A stretch of DNA of 54,255 nucleotides from the NCBI GenBank assembly GCA_001464055.1, contig LNET01000056.1:1-54255 (forward strand), given 5' to 3'. This stretch comes from Burkholderiales bacterium Ga0077543. GTDB taxonomy: Bacteria; Pseudomonadota; Gammaproteobacteria; Burkholderiales; Burkholderiaceae_C. A program made the position numbers and the translations under genes. Positions within the stretch are counted from its first letter, which is position 1. Each line of letters opens with the position of its first letter. The notes under the pieces were generated by a model. It was not told the DNA's origin, did no database searches, and saw nothing but the letters and a program-made list of their open reading frames with translations. Positions 47,349-54,255 of this stretch are shown one piece after another.

Positions 47349-48575
47349 ATGAACGCCATGACTGCAGCGACCCTGCTGCGCCCTGCCGAGGACGGTGCCA
47401 CTGCGCCAGCCGCCGCTGACGCCAACCCCTGCACAAGGCTGCGCGAGGGCTATGCCCAGGCCCGCCGCGCCGGTGCCCGCCGCCACCGCGACGTCGCCGA
47501 ACTGCTGGGCGTGAGCGAAGGCGAACTGATCGCTGCGCACGTCGTCCCGCTGCCCGCCCCTGCGGCTGCGCCACAAGGCGACCCCCGCCCCGCGGCGGCC
47601 AGCGCCAGCGCCGCAGGCCTGCAGGCCACGCGGCTGCAAGGCCCCTGGCCTGAACTGGTGGCAGCCCTGGGAGGCGTAGGCGAAGTGATGGCGCTGACGC
47701 GAAACGTCTCATGCGTGCATGAAAAGACCGGCATCTACCGCGACGCGAGCGCCAGCGGCCCGGCCGGGCGCGAGATGGGCCTGGTGCTGGGCCCGGAGAT
47801 CGACCTGCGCATCTTCTACAGCCGCTGGATCCACGGCCTGGCGGTGGCTGAACCCACCGAGCAAGGCCTGCAACGCAGCCTGCAATTCTTCGACGCCCAG
47901 GGCCAGGCCGTGCACAAGGTGTTCGCCCGCGCCGGCACCGACCTGCCGGCCTGGGAATCGCTGGTCACCCGCTTCGCCAGCCCGGACGCCGTGCCCGGCC
48001 TGGACATGCTGCCCGCCCCGCCCCCGGCACCGGCGGAGAAAGCCGACGCCGAGGTCGACGTCGCGACTTTCCACCAGGACTGGGCCGCGCTGCGCGACAC
48101 CCACGAATTCTTCGGCCTGCTGCGCCGCCACGGGCTGTCGCGCACCCAGGCCCTGCGCCTGGCCCAGCCGCGCTTCGTGCAGGCCGTGGAACTGGACAGC
48201 GCCCAGGCCCTGCTCCACGGCGCCGCCGCCTCCGGCACGCCGATCATGGTGTTCGTGGGCAACCCGGGCGTGATCCAGATCCACACCGGCCCGGTGCAGC
48301 GGGTGCACGTGATGGGCCCCTGGCTCAACGTGCTCGACCGGGACTTCAACCTGCACCTGCGCGAAGACCGCATCGCCAGCGCCTGGGTCGTGCGCAAGCC
48401 CACCGCCGACGGGCTGGTGACCTCGCTGGAAGTCTTCGACGCCCACGGCGAGACCATCGCGATGTTCTTCGGTGAACGCAAGCCCGGCCGCCCCGAACTC
48501 TGCGCCTGGCGCAGCCTGGTCGAAGGCCTGGCCGGCGAAGGCCGCGGCACGGAGGCCTCGCCATGCACCTGCTGA
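47349..48575 (+). CDS. hmuS: Hemin-degrading/handling protein HmuS
   Basis: This 408-residue protein of the HemS/HmuS/ChuS family consists of two repeated halves (about 30-210 and 215-400). Repeat motifs include ALTRNVSCVHEKTGIYRD and LDLRIFYSRWIHG-like sequence in the first half, and GNPGVIQIHTGPVQRVHVMG with FNLHLREDRIASAWVVRKPT in the second. Family members bind heme in the cytoplasm and pass it on or degrade it. The protein is about 50 residues longer than usual because of an Ala/Pro-rich insert near residues 60-100. A Shine-Dalgarno GAAGGAG precedes ATG 47349. Its end overlaps hmuT by 13 bp. Confidence 0.92.
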   Translation: MNAMTAATLLRPAEDGATAPAAADANPCTRLREGYAQARRAGARRHRDVAELLGVSEGELIAAHVVPLPAPAAAPQGDPRPAAASASAAGLQATRLQGPWPELVAALGGVGEVMALTRNVSCVHEKTGIYRDASASGPAGREMGLVLGPEIDLRIFYSRWIHGLAVAEPTEQGLQRSLQFFDAQGQAVHKVFARAGTDLPAWESLVTRFASPDAVPGLDMLPAPPPAPAEKADAEVDVATFHQDWAALRDTHEFFGLLRRHGLSRTQALRLAQPRFVQAVELDSAQALLHGAAASGTPIMVFVGNPGVIQIHTGPVQRVHVMGPWLNVLDRDFNLHLREDRIASAWVVRKPTADGLVTSLEVFDAHGETIAMFFGERKPGRPELCAWRSLVEGLAGEGRGTEASPCTC

Positions 48576-49459
48576 ACCGTCGGCGGGCGGTGCAGGGCCT
48601 GGGCCTGGCGCTGCTCGCAGCCCAAGGCACACCTGCCTGGGCACAGGCCGCGCAGACCACGCCGGCCACCCCCCGGCGCATCGTCAGCGTCGGCGGCGCG
48701 CTCACCGAAACCCTGTACGCGCTGGGCGCGCAGGACGAACTGGTCGGCGCCGACACCACCTCACTGTTCCCCGAGGCCGCACGTCGCCTGCCCAGCGTGG
48801 GCTATGCGCGAGCGCTGTCGGCCGAGGGCGTGCTGTCGCTGCGGCCCAGCCTGATCGTGGCCACGCAGGAGGCCGGGCCACCGGCCGTGGTGCGCCAGCT
48901 GGAAGCCGCGCGTGTGCCCCTGGTGCGGCTGGGCGCCGACCACCGCTTCGAAGGCGTGCTCGCGCGCAGCCTGCGCCTGGCGGAGCTGTGCGGCCGCAGC
49001 GCCGCCGGCCAGACCCTGGCCGCGCAGTTGCAGCAGGACTGGCAGGCCACCCAGGCCCAGGTGCAGTCGCGCCAGCGCGGCCGGGCCGCGCCCCTGAAGG
49101 TGCTGTTCGTGCTGTCGCACAGCATGGCGCAGGTGCGGGTGTCCGGCCGCGACACCGCGGCCGACGCGATGCTGGCCTACGCCGGCGTCGCCAACGCGCT
49201 GACCGGCTTCGACGGCTACAAGCCACTGACGCCGGAGGCCGCGATCGCCGCCGCCCCCGACATCATCCTGGCCACCGACCAGGGCCTGGAGGCCGCCGGC
49301 GGCATCGACGGCCTGCTGGGCGCCCCAGGCCTGGCGCAGACGCCCGCGGGCCGCGCGCGCCGCGTCGTCGCGCAGGACGCGCTGCTCATGCTGGGCTTCG
49401 GCCCGCGGCTGCCGCAGGCCGTGGCCGCGCTGTCCGCCGCCCTGCACGACCTCGCCTGA
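48563..49459 (+). CDS. hmuT: Periplasmic heme-binding protein HmuT
   Basis: The 298-residue product has a signal peptide (MHLLNRRRAVQGLGLALLA, cleavage after AWAQA) and the class III periplasmic binding fold: IVSVGGALTETLYALGAQDELVGADTT, VGYARALSAEGVLSLRPSLIVAT, and a C-terminal ILATDQGLEAAGG. It captures heme delivered by the receptor and passes it to HmuUV. The gene overlaps hmuS by 13 bp and is followed by hmuU after 12 bp. The start ATG at 48563 lies inside hmuS and is the only one that yields a signal peptide. Confidence 0.92.
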   Translation: MHLLNRRRAVQGLGLALLAAQGTPAWAQAAQTTPATPRRIVSVGGALTETLYALGAQDELVGADTTSLFPEAARRLPSVGYARALSAEGVLSLRPSLIVATQEAGPPAVVRQLEAARVPLVRLGADHRFEGVLARSLRLAELCGRSAAGQTLAAQLQQDWQATQAQVQSRQRGRAAPLKVLFVLSHSMAQVRVSGRDTAADAMLAYAGVANALTGFDGYKPLTPEAAIAAAPDIILATDQGLEAAGGIDGLLGAPGLAQTPAGRARRVVAQDALLMLGFGPRLPQAVAALSAALHDLA

Positions 49460-49471
49460 ATCCGGGAGCGC

Positions 49472-50650
49472 ATGAACATGACCCCGCCCAGCCTGCCCGT
49501 GGCCAGCCCGCGCATGACCCCACCTGGCATGCCCTCGGCCAGCCCGCATCAGCCAGCGTCAGCGTCCGTGTCCGCATCCGCCTTGCAGGGCACCGAACGG
49601 GGTACGGCCCAGGCCAGCCTGCGCGGCCTGTGGTCGCGCGCGCCTGGCACCGTGCTCGCTGCGGCCGGACTGGCCGCGCTGCTGCTGGCGGTGCAGGTGG
49701 GCGCGGTGCCCGTCGCGGCCAGCGACTGGTGGGCCTGGGCCGGTGCCGGCCCGGCCAGCGGCGGCGCCTATGTGCTGTGGGAACTGCGGCTGCCGCGCGC
49801 GCTGCTGGCCGCGGCCGTGGGTGCGGCCCTGGGACTGGCCGGCGCGATGGCGCAGGGGCTGTTCCGCAACCCGCTGGCCGACCCCGGGCTGCTGGGCGTG
49901 ACCAGCGGCGCGGTGTGCGCGGCGGCGCTGGTGCTCACGGTGTTCGCCGCGACCGCGGCCACGCTGCCGCCCGACTGGCAACTGTGGGTGCTGCCCGGCG
50001 CCGCCTTCGCCGGGGCACTGGCGGTCTGCCTGGGGCTGGACCGGCTGGCGCGCTGGCTCACGCCAGGCTCGGTCAGCGGGCTGCTGCTCACCGGCCTGGC
50101 GCTGAACGCGCTGACGATGGCGGTGGTGGGGCTGTGCACCTACCTGGCCACCGACGAGCAGCTGCGCAGCCTGAGCTTCTGGACCCTGGGCTCGGTCGCA
50201 GGCGCCAGCTGGACGGTGGTGGGCGTGCTCGGCCTGGCGCTGGCGCTGTCGCTGTGGCAGGGGCGGCGGCTGGCGCAGGCGCTGAACGCGCTGGCGCTGG
50301 GCGAAGCCGCCGCCGCGCACGTGGGCGTGAACGTGACCGCGCTGCGCTGGCGCCTGATCCTCACCGTGGCCTTGCTCTGCGGCCTGGCCGTGGCCTGGTG
50401 CGGGCTGATCGGTTTCATCGGGCTGATGGCGCCGCATCTGGTGCGCGGTGCGGCCGGCGCCGACCAGCGCCGCGTGCTGCCCCTGGCCGCCGCTGCCGGC
50501 GCCGTGCTGCTGCTGCTGGCCGACACCGCGGCACGCACCGTCGCCATCCCGGCCGAGGTGCCGGTGGGCATCTTCACCGCCCTGATCGGCGCGCCCATGT
50601 TCCTGATGCTCCTGCGCGGCATCGCGCGCCGGCAAGGGGGCCACGCATGA
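49472..50650 (+). CDS. hmuU: Heme ABC transporter permease HmuU
   Basis: This 392-residue FecCD-family permease has about ten membrane helices and the motifs ELRLPRALLAAAVGAALGLAG, FRNPLADPGLLGVTSGA and AWCGLIGFIGLMAPHLVRGA (the ATPase-coupling region). It forms the inner-membrane channel for heme. The first 50 residues are a polar, Pro/Ser/Ala-rich extension that contains a 12-residue tandem duplication (MTPPSLPVASPR, then MTPPGMPSASPH) caused by a 36-bp repeat at 49478-49549. The start at 49472 or 49478 is uncertain for this reason. The stop overlaps hmuV by 4 bp (ATGA). Confidence 0.9.
   Translation: MNMTPPSLPVASPRMTPPGMPSASPHQPASASVSASALQGTERGTAQASLRGLWSRAPGTVLAAAGLAALLLAVQVGAVPVAASDWWAWAGAGPASGGAYVLWELRLPRALLAAAVGAALGLAGAMAQGLFRNPLADPGLLGVTSGAVCAAALVLTVFAATAATLPPDWQLWVLPGAAFAGALAVCLGLDRLARWLTPGSVSGLLLTGLALNALTMAVVGLCTYLATDEQLRSLSFWTLGSVAGASWTVVGVLGLALALSLWQGRRLAQALNALALGEAAAAHVGVNVTALRWRLILTVALLCGLAVAWCGLIGFIGLMAPHLVRGAAGADQRRVLPLAAAAGAVLLLLADTAARTVAIPAEVPVGIFTALIGAPMFLMLLRGIARRQGGHA
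49478..49549 (+). repeat. 36-bp imperfect tandem duplication in hmuU
   Basis: Two 36-bp units (49478-49513 and 49514-49549), each starting ATGACCCC and ending with GGCCAGCCCGC plus two bases, encode two 12-residue copies. It expands the N-terminal extension without changing the frame. Confidence 0.75.
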
Positions 50651-51462
50651 AGCCGCCGGTCTCGCTGCAGCCCCTGCTGCACCTGGAGCAGGCCGTGACG
50701 CGCCTGCCCGGCCGCCAGTTCGGACCCTTCGACCTGCAGCTGCACGCCGGTGAACGGGTGGCCATCCTGGGCCCCAGCGGCGCGGGAAAGAGCACCTTGC
50801 TGCGCCTGCTGGCCGGCGAAGGCACGGCCCACGCGGGCCGCGTGCTCTGGCGCGGCGAAAGCCTGTCCACTCTGGCGGCATCTGAACTGGCGCGACAGCG
50901 CGCAGTGTTGCCGCAGCAGCACGGCGTGGCCTTCGGCATGCCGGTGGAACTGGTGGTGGCGCTGGGCCGCCTGGCCGTCGAGCCAGACCCGGGCCAGGCC
51001 GAGGTCGTGGCCGCTGCGCTGCAGGCGGCCTGCGCCGGCCACCTGGCCGGACGCCGCTTCGACACCCTGTCCGGCGGCGAGCAGGCCCGCGTGCAGTTGG
51101 CGCGGGTGATGGCGCAGCTGTGGCACGCACGCGGCGGCCTGCTGCTGGTCGACGAACCGCTGGCGGCGCTGGACCCGGGCCTGCAGTTCGAACTGATGGA
51201 CGCGCTGGCCGAATTCACGCGCAGCCGCAGTCATGCGCTGGTGGCGGTGCTGCACGACATCAACCAGGCGCTGGCGGGCTTCGACCGGCTCTGGCTGGTG
51301 CAGCACGGGCAGCTTGCCGGCGACCTGCCGGCCGGGCGCACGGCGTTGCCGGCGCTGGAGACGCTGTTCGGCATCGAGCTGCAATGCCTGGAGGCCGGAC
51401 CGGCGCGCATTGCCGTGCTCGCGCGGCGCGCCGGCAGCGCCCGGCGGCCGGTGGCGGCCTGA
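50647..51462 (+). CDS. hmuV: Heme ABC transporter ATP-binding protein HmuV
   Basis: This 271-residue ABC ATPase has Walker A GPSGAGKST near residue 38, the Q-loop LPQQHGVAF, signature LSGGEQARVQLARV, Walker B GLLLVDEPLAALD and the switch His in AVLHDINQAL. It powers heme import through HmuU. ATG at 50647 overlaps the hmuU stop (ATGA). The open frame is continuous far upstream in another register of hmuS-hmuU, but only this part is the gene. An Ala/Arg-rich tail ends the protein. Confidence 0.93.
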   Translation: MKPPVSLQPLLHLEQAVTRLPGRQFGPFDLQLHAGERVAILGPSGAGKSTLLRLLAGEGTAHAGRVLWRGESLSTLAASELARQRAVLPQQHGVAFGMPVELVVALGRLAVEPDPGQAEVVAAALQAACAGHLAGRRFDTLSGGEQARVQLARVMAQLWHARGGLLLVDEPLAALDPGLQFELMDALAEFTRSRSHALVAVLHDINQALAGFDRLWLVQHGQLAGDLPAGRTALPALETLFGIELQCLEAGPARIAVLARRAGSARRPVAA

Positions 51463-51472
51463 GCGGTCCGAC

Positions 51473-52177
51473 ATGCTGCTGTCCTCGAACTGGCGCCCCG
51501 GCATCGGCACCGCCGTGTTGCTGCTGCATGGCCTGCTGGCGCTGGCCATCGTCTCGTCGGCAGGCCAACGCGGGGCGGCGGCCACGGGCGGATCGCCCGT
51601 GGCCACGCAGGTGCGTCTTCTGAGCCCGACCCCCGCCGCGCCACCCGCAACGCTCGCGCCAGTGCCCAAGCCGGTGCCGGCCTCGTTGCCGAGCTGGCCA
51701 GCCCTGCCGCTGCCGCCGCTGCACATCGCCGAGCCCAGCCCGGTCGCGCCGGCAGCCCCGAGTGGCCAGCGCGAGACGACGCTTGCTGCAGCAGGCCCGG
51801 CCACGGCATCGCGTCCTGGCCCTGAGCCGGCGGCCCTGCAGGCGCCGCCACCGACTTCAACGTCCCCGGCACTGGCCGGACCCGCCGCGCCGCTGCTGCG
51901 CGCCGCAAGCGCCGACCATCGGCACTGCCCGCCCGCCCCCTACCCACCGGCCCTGCGCGAACGTGGCATCGAAGGCGCAGTGGTGCTGCGCGTGCGCGTC
52001 GACACCCGGGGCCAGGCCGCCGACGTGCACGTGCTCGCCGGCAGCGGCTTCCGCCTCTTCGACGAAGCCGCCCTGCACCAGGTGCGGCGCTGCCGCTTCC
52101 AGCCGGCGATGCGCGGCGAGGCCGCGCTCGAAAGCTGGGTCGAGTTTCCCGTGCGCTTCGCACTCCGAGCAGGTTGA
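51473..52177 (+). CDS. tonB: TonB-family energy transducer
   Basis: This 234-residue protein has a short cytoplasmic start, one membrane helix (about 12-29, TAVLLLHGLLALAIVSSAG), a long Pro/Ala-rich periplasmic spacer (about 45-140) and a TonB C-terminal domain with PPYPALRER-like APYPPALRERGIEGAVVLRV, followed by SGFRLFDEAALHQVRRCRF. TonB links the proton gradient to outer-membrane receptors. Position 10 bp after hmuV suggests it serves the heme receptor. ExbB and ExbD are not in the window, so it must share those of another locus. It is followed 10 bp later by the DUF2325 gene. Confidence 0.88.
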   Translation: MLLSSNWRPGIGTAVLLLHGLLALAIVSSAGQRGAAATGGSPVATQVRLLSPTPAAPPATLAPVPKPVPASLPSWPALPLPPLHIAEPSPVAPAAPSGQRETTLAAAGPATASRPGPEPAALQAPPPTSTSPALAGPAAPLLRAASADHRHCPPAPYPPALRERGIEGAVVLRVRVDTRGQAADVHVLAGSGFRLFDEAALHQVRRCRFQPAMRGEAALESWVEFPVRFALRAG

Positions 52178-52187
52178 CCTGGCCACC

Positions 52188-53351
52188 ATGACGTCCCCCG
52201 ACACCGCCACCCCGCCGCCTGCGCCCGCGCGCCGGCGCCTGCACCAGCTGCCGGCCGATGCCCGCGAACTGCTGGTCGCGCTGAGCTGGACGCCGGCGGC
52301 GCTGCGAAGCCTGCTCGAACGGGTGCTGGGCCGGGTGCGCGGCAACCCGGTGCGCCTGCAGGGCAGCGACGCCGACGTGCTGGCCAGCCTCAGCCACGAC
52401 CTGGCGCAACGCAACGCCATCAGCGAGGCGCTGCACCGACAACTGAGCCTGCGCCACGCCGTCGCGGTGCAGCGGTTGGCCGCGGCACGCGGTGAAAAGG
52501 CCCTGCGCAGCGCCTGGCAGGCACGACCCGAGACCGAAGCCCCGGTGGCCAGCCTGTGGGCCCTGCTCACCCACCCGCAAGGGAGCTCGGTGCAGGAATG
52601 GGCGATCCGCGAACTTCGGGTGAGCCTGTACGCGCAGGCGCACGCGGCGCAGTCCGGCCAGTTGTCCCAGGCGACGGCGCTGGCGCGCATGAAGGTCCTG
52701 CAGGCCGAGGCCGACGGCCTGCGCCAGCGGCTGCTGAGCCAGCAGCAGCAGTCCGACCGGGCCCTGCAGGCGGCGCAGGCCGCACTGGCCCAGGCCAGGG
52801 GCGAAGCAGCCGCGGCGCGGATCCTGGGTGCGACGCCCGCGGTCCGGCCGTCGCTCACTCCCGCCTCCAGGCCCCAGGCTGCGCCAGCACGCACACAGCC
52901 CGGCGCGCCAGCCGAAGCACCGTCAGCAGCGGCGCCGGCGCCGGCACCGGCCAGCCCGCCGATCACCGTGCAAGCCCCGACGCCGCCCCCCGCGACTTCA
53001 CCAGTGCAGGGCCGGCGCGTGCTCTGCGTGGGCGGCATCCAGCACGCGGTGGCGCGCTACCGCAACCGCATCGAGACCCTGGGCGGCCGCTTCGAGCACC
53101 ACGATGGCGGTATCCACGACAACGCCCATGCGCTGGACGGCCGGCTGGCGCGTGCCGACCTCGTGATCTGCCAGGCTGGCTGCATCAACCACGCGGCCTA
53201 CCACCGCATCAAGCAGCACTGCCAGCGCACCGGCACGCCCTGCCTGTACCTGGAACGCGCCAGCCTGTCCCGCTTCGACCGCGCATTGCAGGGCTTGCAG
53301 GCCGAAGGCCGACCCGCAACGACCAGGCCCGCCGAAGCGTCCCACGTCTGA
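52188..53351 (+). CDS. DUF2325-domain protein at the end of the heme operon
   Basis: The 387-residue protein has a helical N-terminal two thirds with likely coiled coil (about 165-220, rich in Gln and Ala), an Ala/Pro linker (about 225-275) and a C-terminal DUF2325 domain: RVLCVGGIQHAVARYRNRI, GRFEHHDGGIHDN, ADLVICQAGCINHAAYHRIK and CLYLERASLSRF. The His-His, Asp, Cys and His residues in this domain could bind a metal, but the biochemical role is unknown. Such genes recur beside hmu clusters in Burkholderiales (memory, not searched). ATG at 52188 is preferred because it lies 10 bp after the tonB stop. Confidence 0.8.
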   Translation: MTSPDTATPPPAPARRRLHQLPADARELLVALSWTPAALRSLLERVLGRVRGNPVRLQGSDADVLASLSHDLAQRNAISEALHRQLSLRHAVAVQRLAAARGEKALRSAWQARPETEAPVASLWALLTHPQGSSVQEWAIRELRVSLYAQAHAAQSGQLSQATALARMKVLQAEADGLRQRLLSQQQQSDRALQAAQAALAQARGEAAAARILGATPAVRPSLTPASRPQAAPARTQPGAPAEAPSAAAPAPAPASPPITVQAPTPPPATSPVQGRRVLCVGGIQHAVARYRNRIETLGGRFEHHDGGIHDNAHALDGRLARADLVICQAGCINHAAYHRIKQHCQRTGTPCLYLERASLSRFDRALQGLQAEGRPATTRPAEASHV

Positions 53352-53577
53352 CCGGCAGCGCAGCGCGCGGGCTTCAGCGCCCACCACGCGCCACCTCGGT
53401 CGCCCAGCCTGCGTCGGCTCGACCCAGGGCTGGCGCCTGACCGCAACGGACTGCGGCGCGACCTGCTCCGCGCTCAGCCCCCCCCCCGTCCGCGGGGTCA
53501 GCTCCCCCTCAATCGCATAATCGAGACGCGTCCCGGCGCCCTGCCGTCGTCAACACGTTCGTTTCGAAAGCCCTGCC
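53352..53577. promoter_or_regulatory. Intergenic region upstream of acnA with poly-C run
   Basis: This 226-bp gap separates the heme operon from acnA and should hold the acnA promoter. A run of ten C (53478-53487) is followed by GTCCGCGGGG, which could pair with part of the run as a weak terminator. No clear -35/-10 pair or Fur site is seen. Confidence 0.35.
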
Positions 53578-54255
53578 GTGCACACATTCGCCAAGACCCT
53601 GAAGAACTTCGAGACCGCCTCGGGCCGCTCCGGCCGCTTCTATTCGCTGCCCGCGCTGGCGCGGCAGTTTCCGGGGGTCCAGCGCCTGCCCGTCAGCCTG
53701 CGCATCGTGCTGGAGAGCGTGCTGCGAAACTGCGACGGCAAGAAGGTCACGGCCGAACACGTGCAGCAACTGGCGAACTGGCAGCCGAACGCGCCGCGCA
53801 CCGAGGAAATCCCCTTCGTCGTGGCGCGCGTGGTGCTGCAGGACTTCACTGGCGTGCCGCTGCTGGCCGACCTGGCCGCCATGCGCAACGTCGCCGCCCG
53901 CATGGGGCAAGACCCGGGCCGCATCGAACCCCTGGTGCCGGTGGACCTGGTGGTGGACCACAGCGTGATGATCGACCACTTCGGCACGAAGAAGTCGCTG
54001 GACCTGAACATGAAGCTGGAGTTCCAGCGCAACCAGGAGCGCTACCAGTTCATGAAGTGGGGCATGGGCGCCTTCAGCACCTTCGGCGTGGTGCCGCCGG
54101 GCTTCGGCATCGTGCACCAGGTGAACCTGGAATACCTGGCGCGCGGAGTGCACCTGGGTTCTGACGGCATCAGCTACCCCGACACCCTGGTCGGCACCGA
54201 CAGCCACACCACCATGATCAACGGCATCGGCGTGGTCGGCTGGGGCGTGGGTGGC
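53578..54255 (+). CDS. acnA: Aconitate hydratase A, 5' part (cut by window end)
   Basis: The frame is open from GTG at 53578 to the end of the window (226 codons, no stop). It encodes the AcnA/IRP-type N-terminus: [107 protein letters not shown] and [19 protein letters not shown]. Full-length proteins are about 900 residues, so roughly a quarter is present. It is the second aconitase in the window and belongs to a different subfamily from acnB. AcnA types are usually more stable under oxidative or low-iron stress. Confidence 0.93.
   Translation, partial: MHTFAKTLKNFETASGRSGRFYSLPALARQFPGVQRLPVSLRIVLESVLRNCDGKKVTAEHVQQLANWQPNAPRTEEIPFVVARVVLQDFTGVPLLADLAAMRNVAARMGQDPGRIEPLVPVDLVVDHSVMIDHFGTKKSLDLNMKLEFQRNQERYQFMKWGMGAFSTFGVVPPGFGIVHQVNLEYLARGVHLGSDGISYPDTLVGTDSHTTMINGIGVVGWGVGG

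Noticed and set aside
48472..50646. Very long plus-strand frame running through hmuS, hmuT and hmuU in another register
   Set aside because: Its Arg/Ala/Gly-rich translation is typical of off-frame reading in high-GC DNA; only the part after 50647 is the real hmuV gene.

Overview
The window looks like a chromosome piece from a high-GC betaproteobacterium of the order Burkholderiales (Rubrivivax/Leptothrix/Ideonella-like). This rests on the type of the bfr-bfd-hemP-hmuRSTUV heme cluster, the pilE/fimT/pilVWX/pilY1 operon, acnB plus a second aconitase, and the codon use. No search could be run, so the taxon is inference.

Region 1 (1 to about 14.0 kb) is an accessory block, visibly lower in GC than the rest. 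Its right edge carries a leftward tnsA-tnsB-tnsC (tniB) set, so it reads as the right-hand part of a Tn7-like transposon inserted just upstream of a host adenosine/adenine deaminase gene. The left end and any target selector (TnsD/TniQ) are not in the window. The cargo starts with a small cysteine/histidine-rich protein gene and a C-terminal remnant of a MmeI/type IIG-like DNA methyltransferase. Next comes a tightly packed five-gene rightward operon (1715-8856): an SIS-HAD fusion, a phosphoribosyltransferase-like protein, a P-loop ATPase, an unassigned alpha/beta protein and a PfkB-type kinase. A convergent HTH-NADAR pair follows. The five-gene operon combines sugar-phosphate and nucleotide chemistry with an ATPase, is mobile, and is the best candidate here for a poorly described (probably defence or nucleotide-signalling) system.

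Region 2 (14.0-34.5 kb) is core genome: a purine deaminase; a leftward type IV pilus minor-pilin/PilY1 operon; a small membrane protein; a DODA-type dioxygenase; an FtsX-like permease without its ATPase; a hybrid sensor kinase whose stop codon overlaps the start of argG; an N-formylglutamate deformylase; a YncD/PqqU-like TonB receptor; and an AcoR-like regulator that lacks the sigma-54 contact loop and an intact Walker B.

Region 3 (34.6-43.8 kb) holds a vapBC-type toxin-antitoxin pair directly upstream of acnB, a 969-residue TonB-dependent receptor, a small exported protein and a Cache-domain chemoreceptor.

Region 4 (43.9-54.3 kb) is an iron/heme block: bacterioferritin, a Fur-box-like palindrome, bfd, hemP, the heme receptor, hmuS, hmuT, hmuU, hmuV, a dedicated TonB and a DUF2325 protein, all rightward. 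It ends with the start of a second aconitase (acnA), cut by the window end. Iron storage, heme uptake and two iron-sulfur aconitases thus sit within 20 kb.
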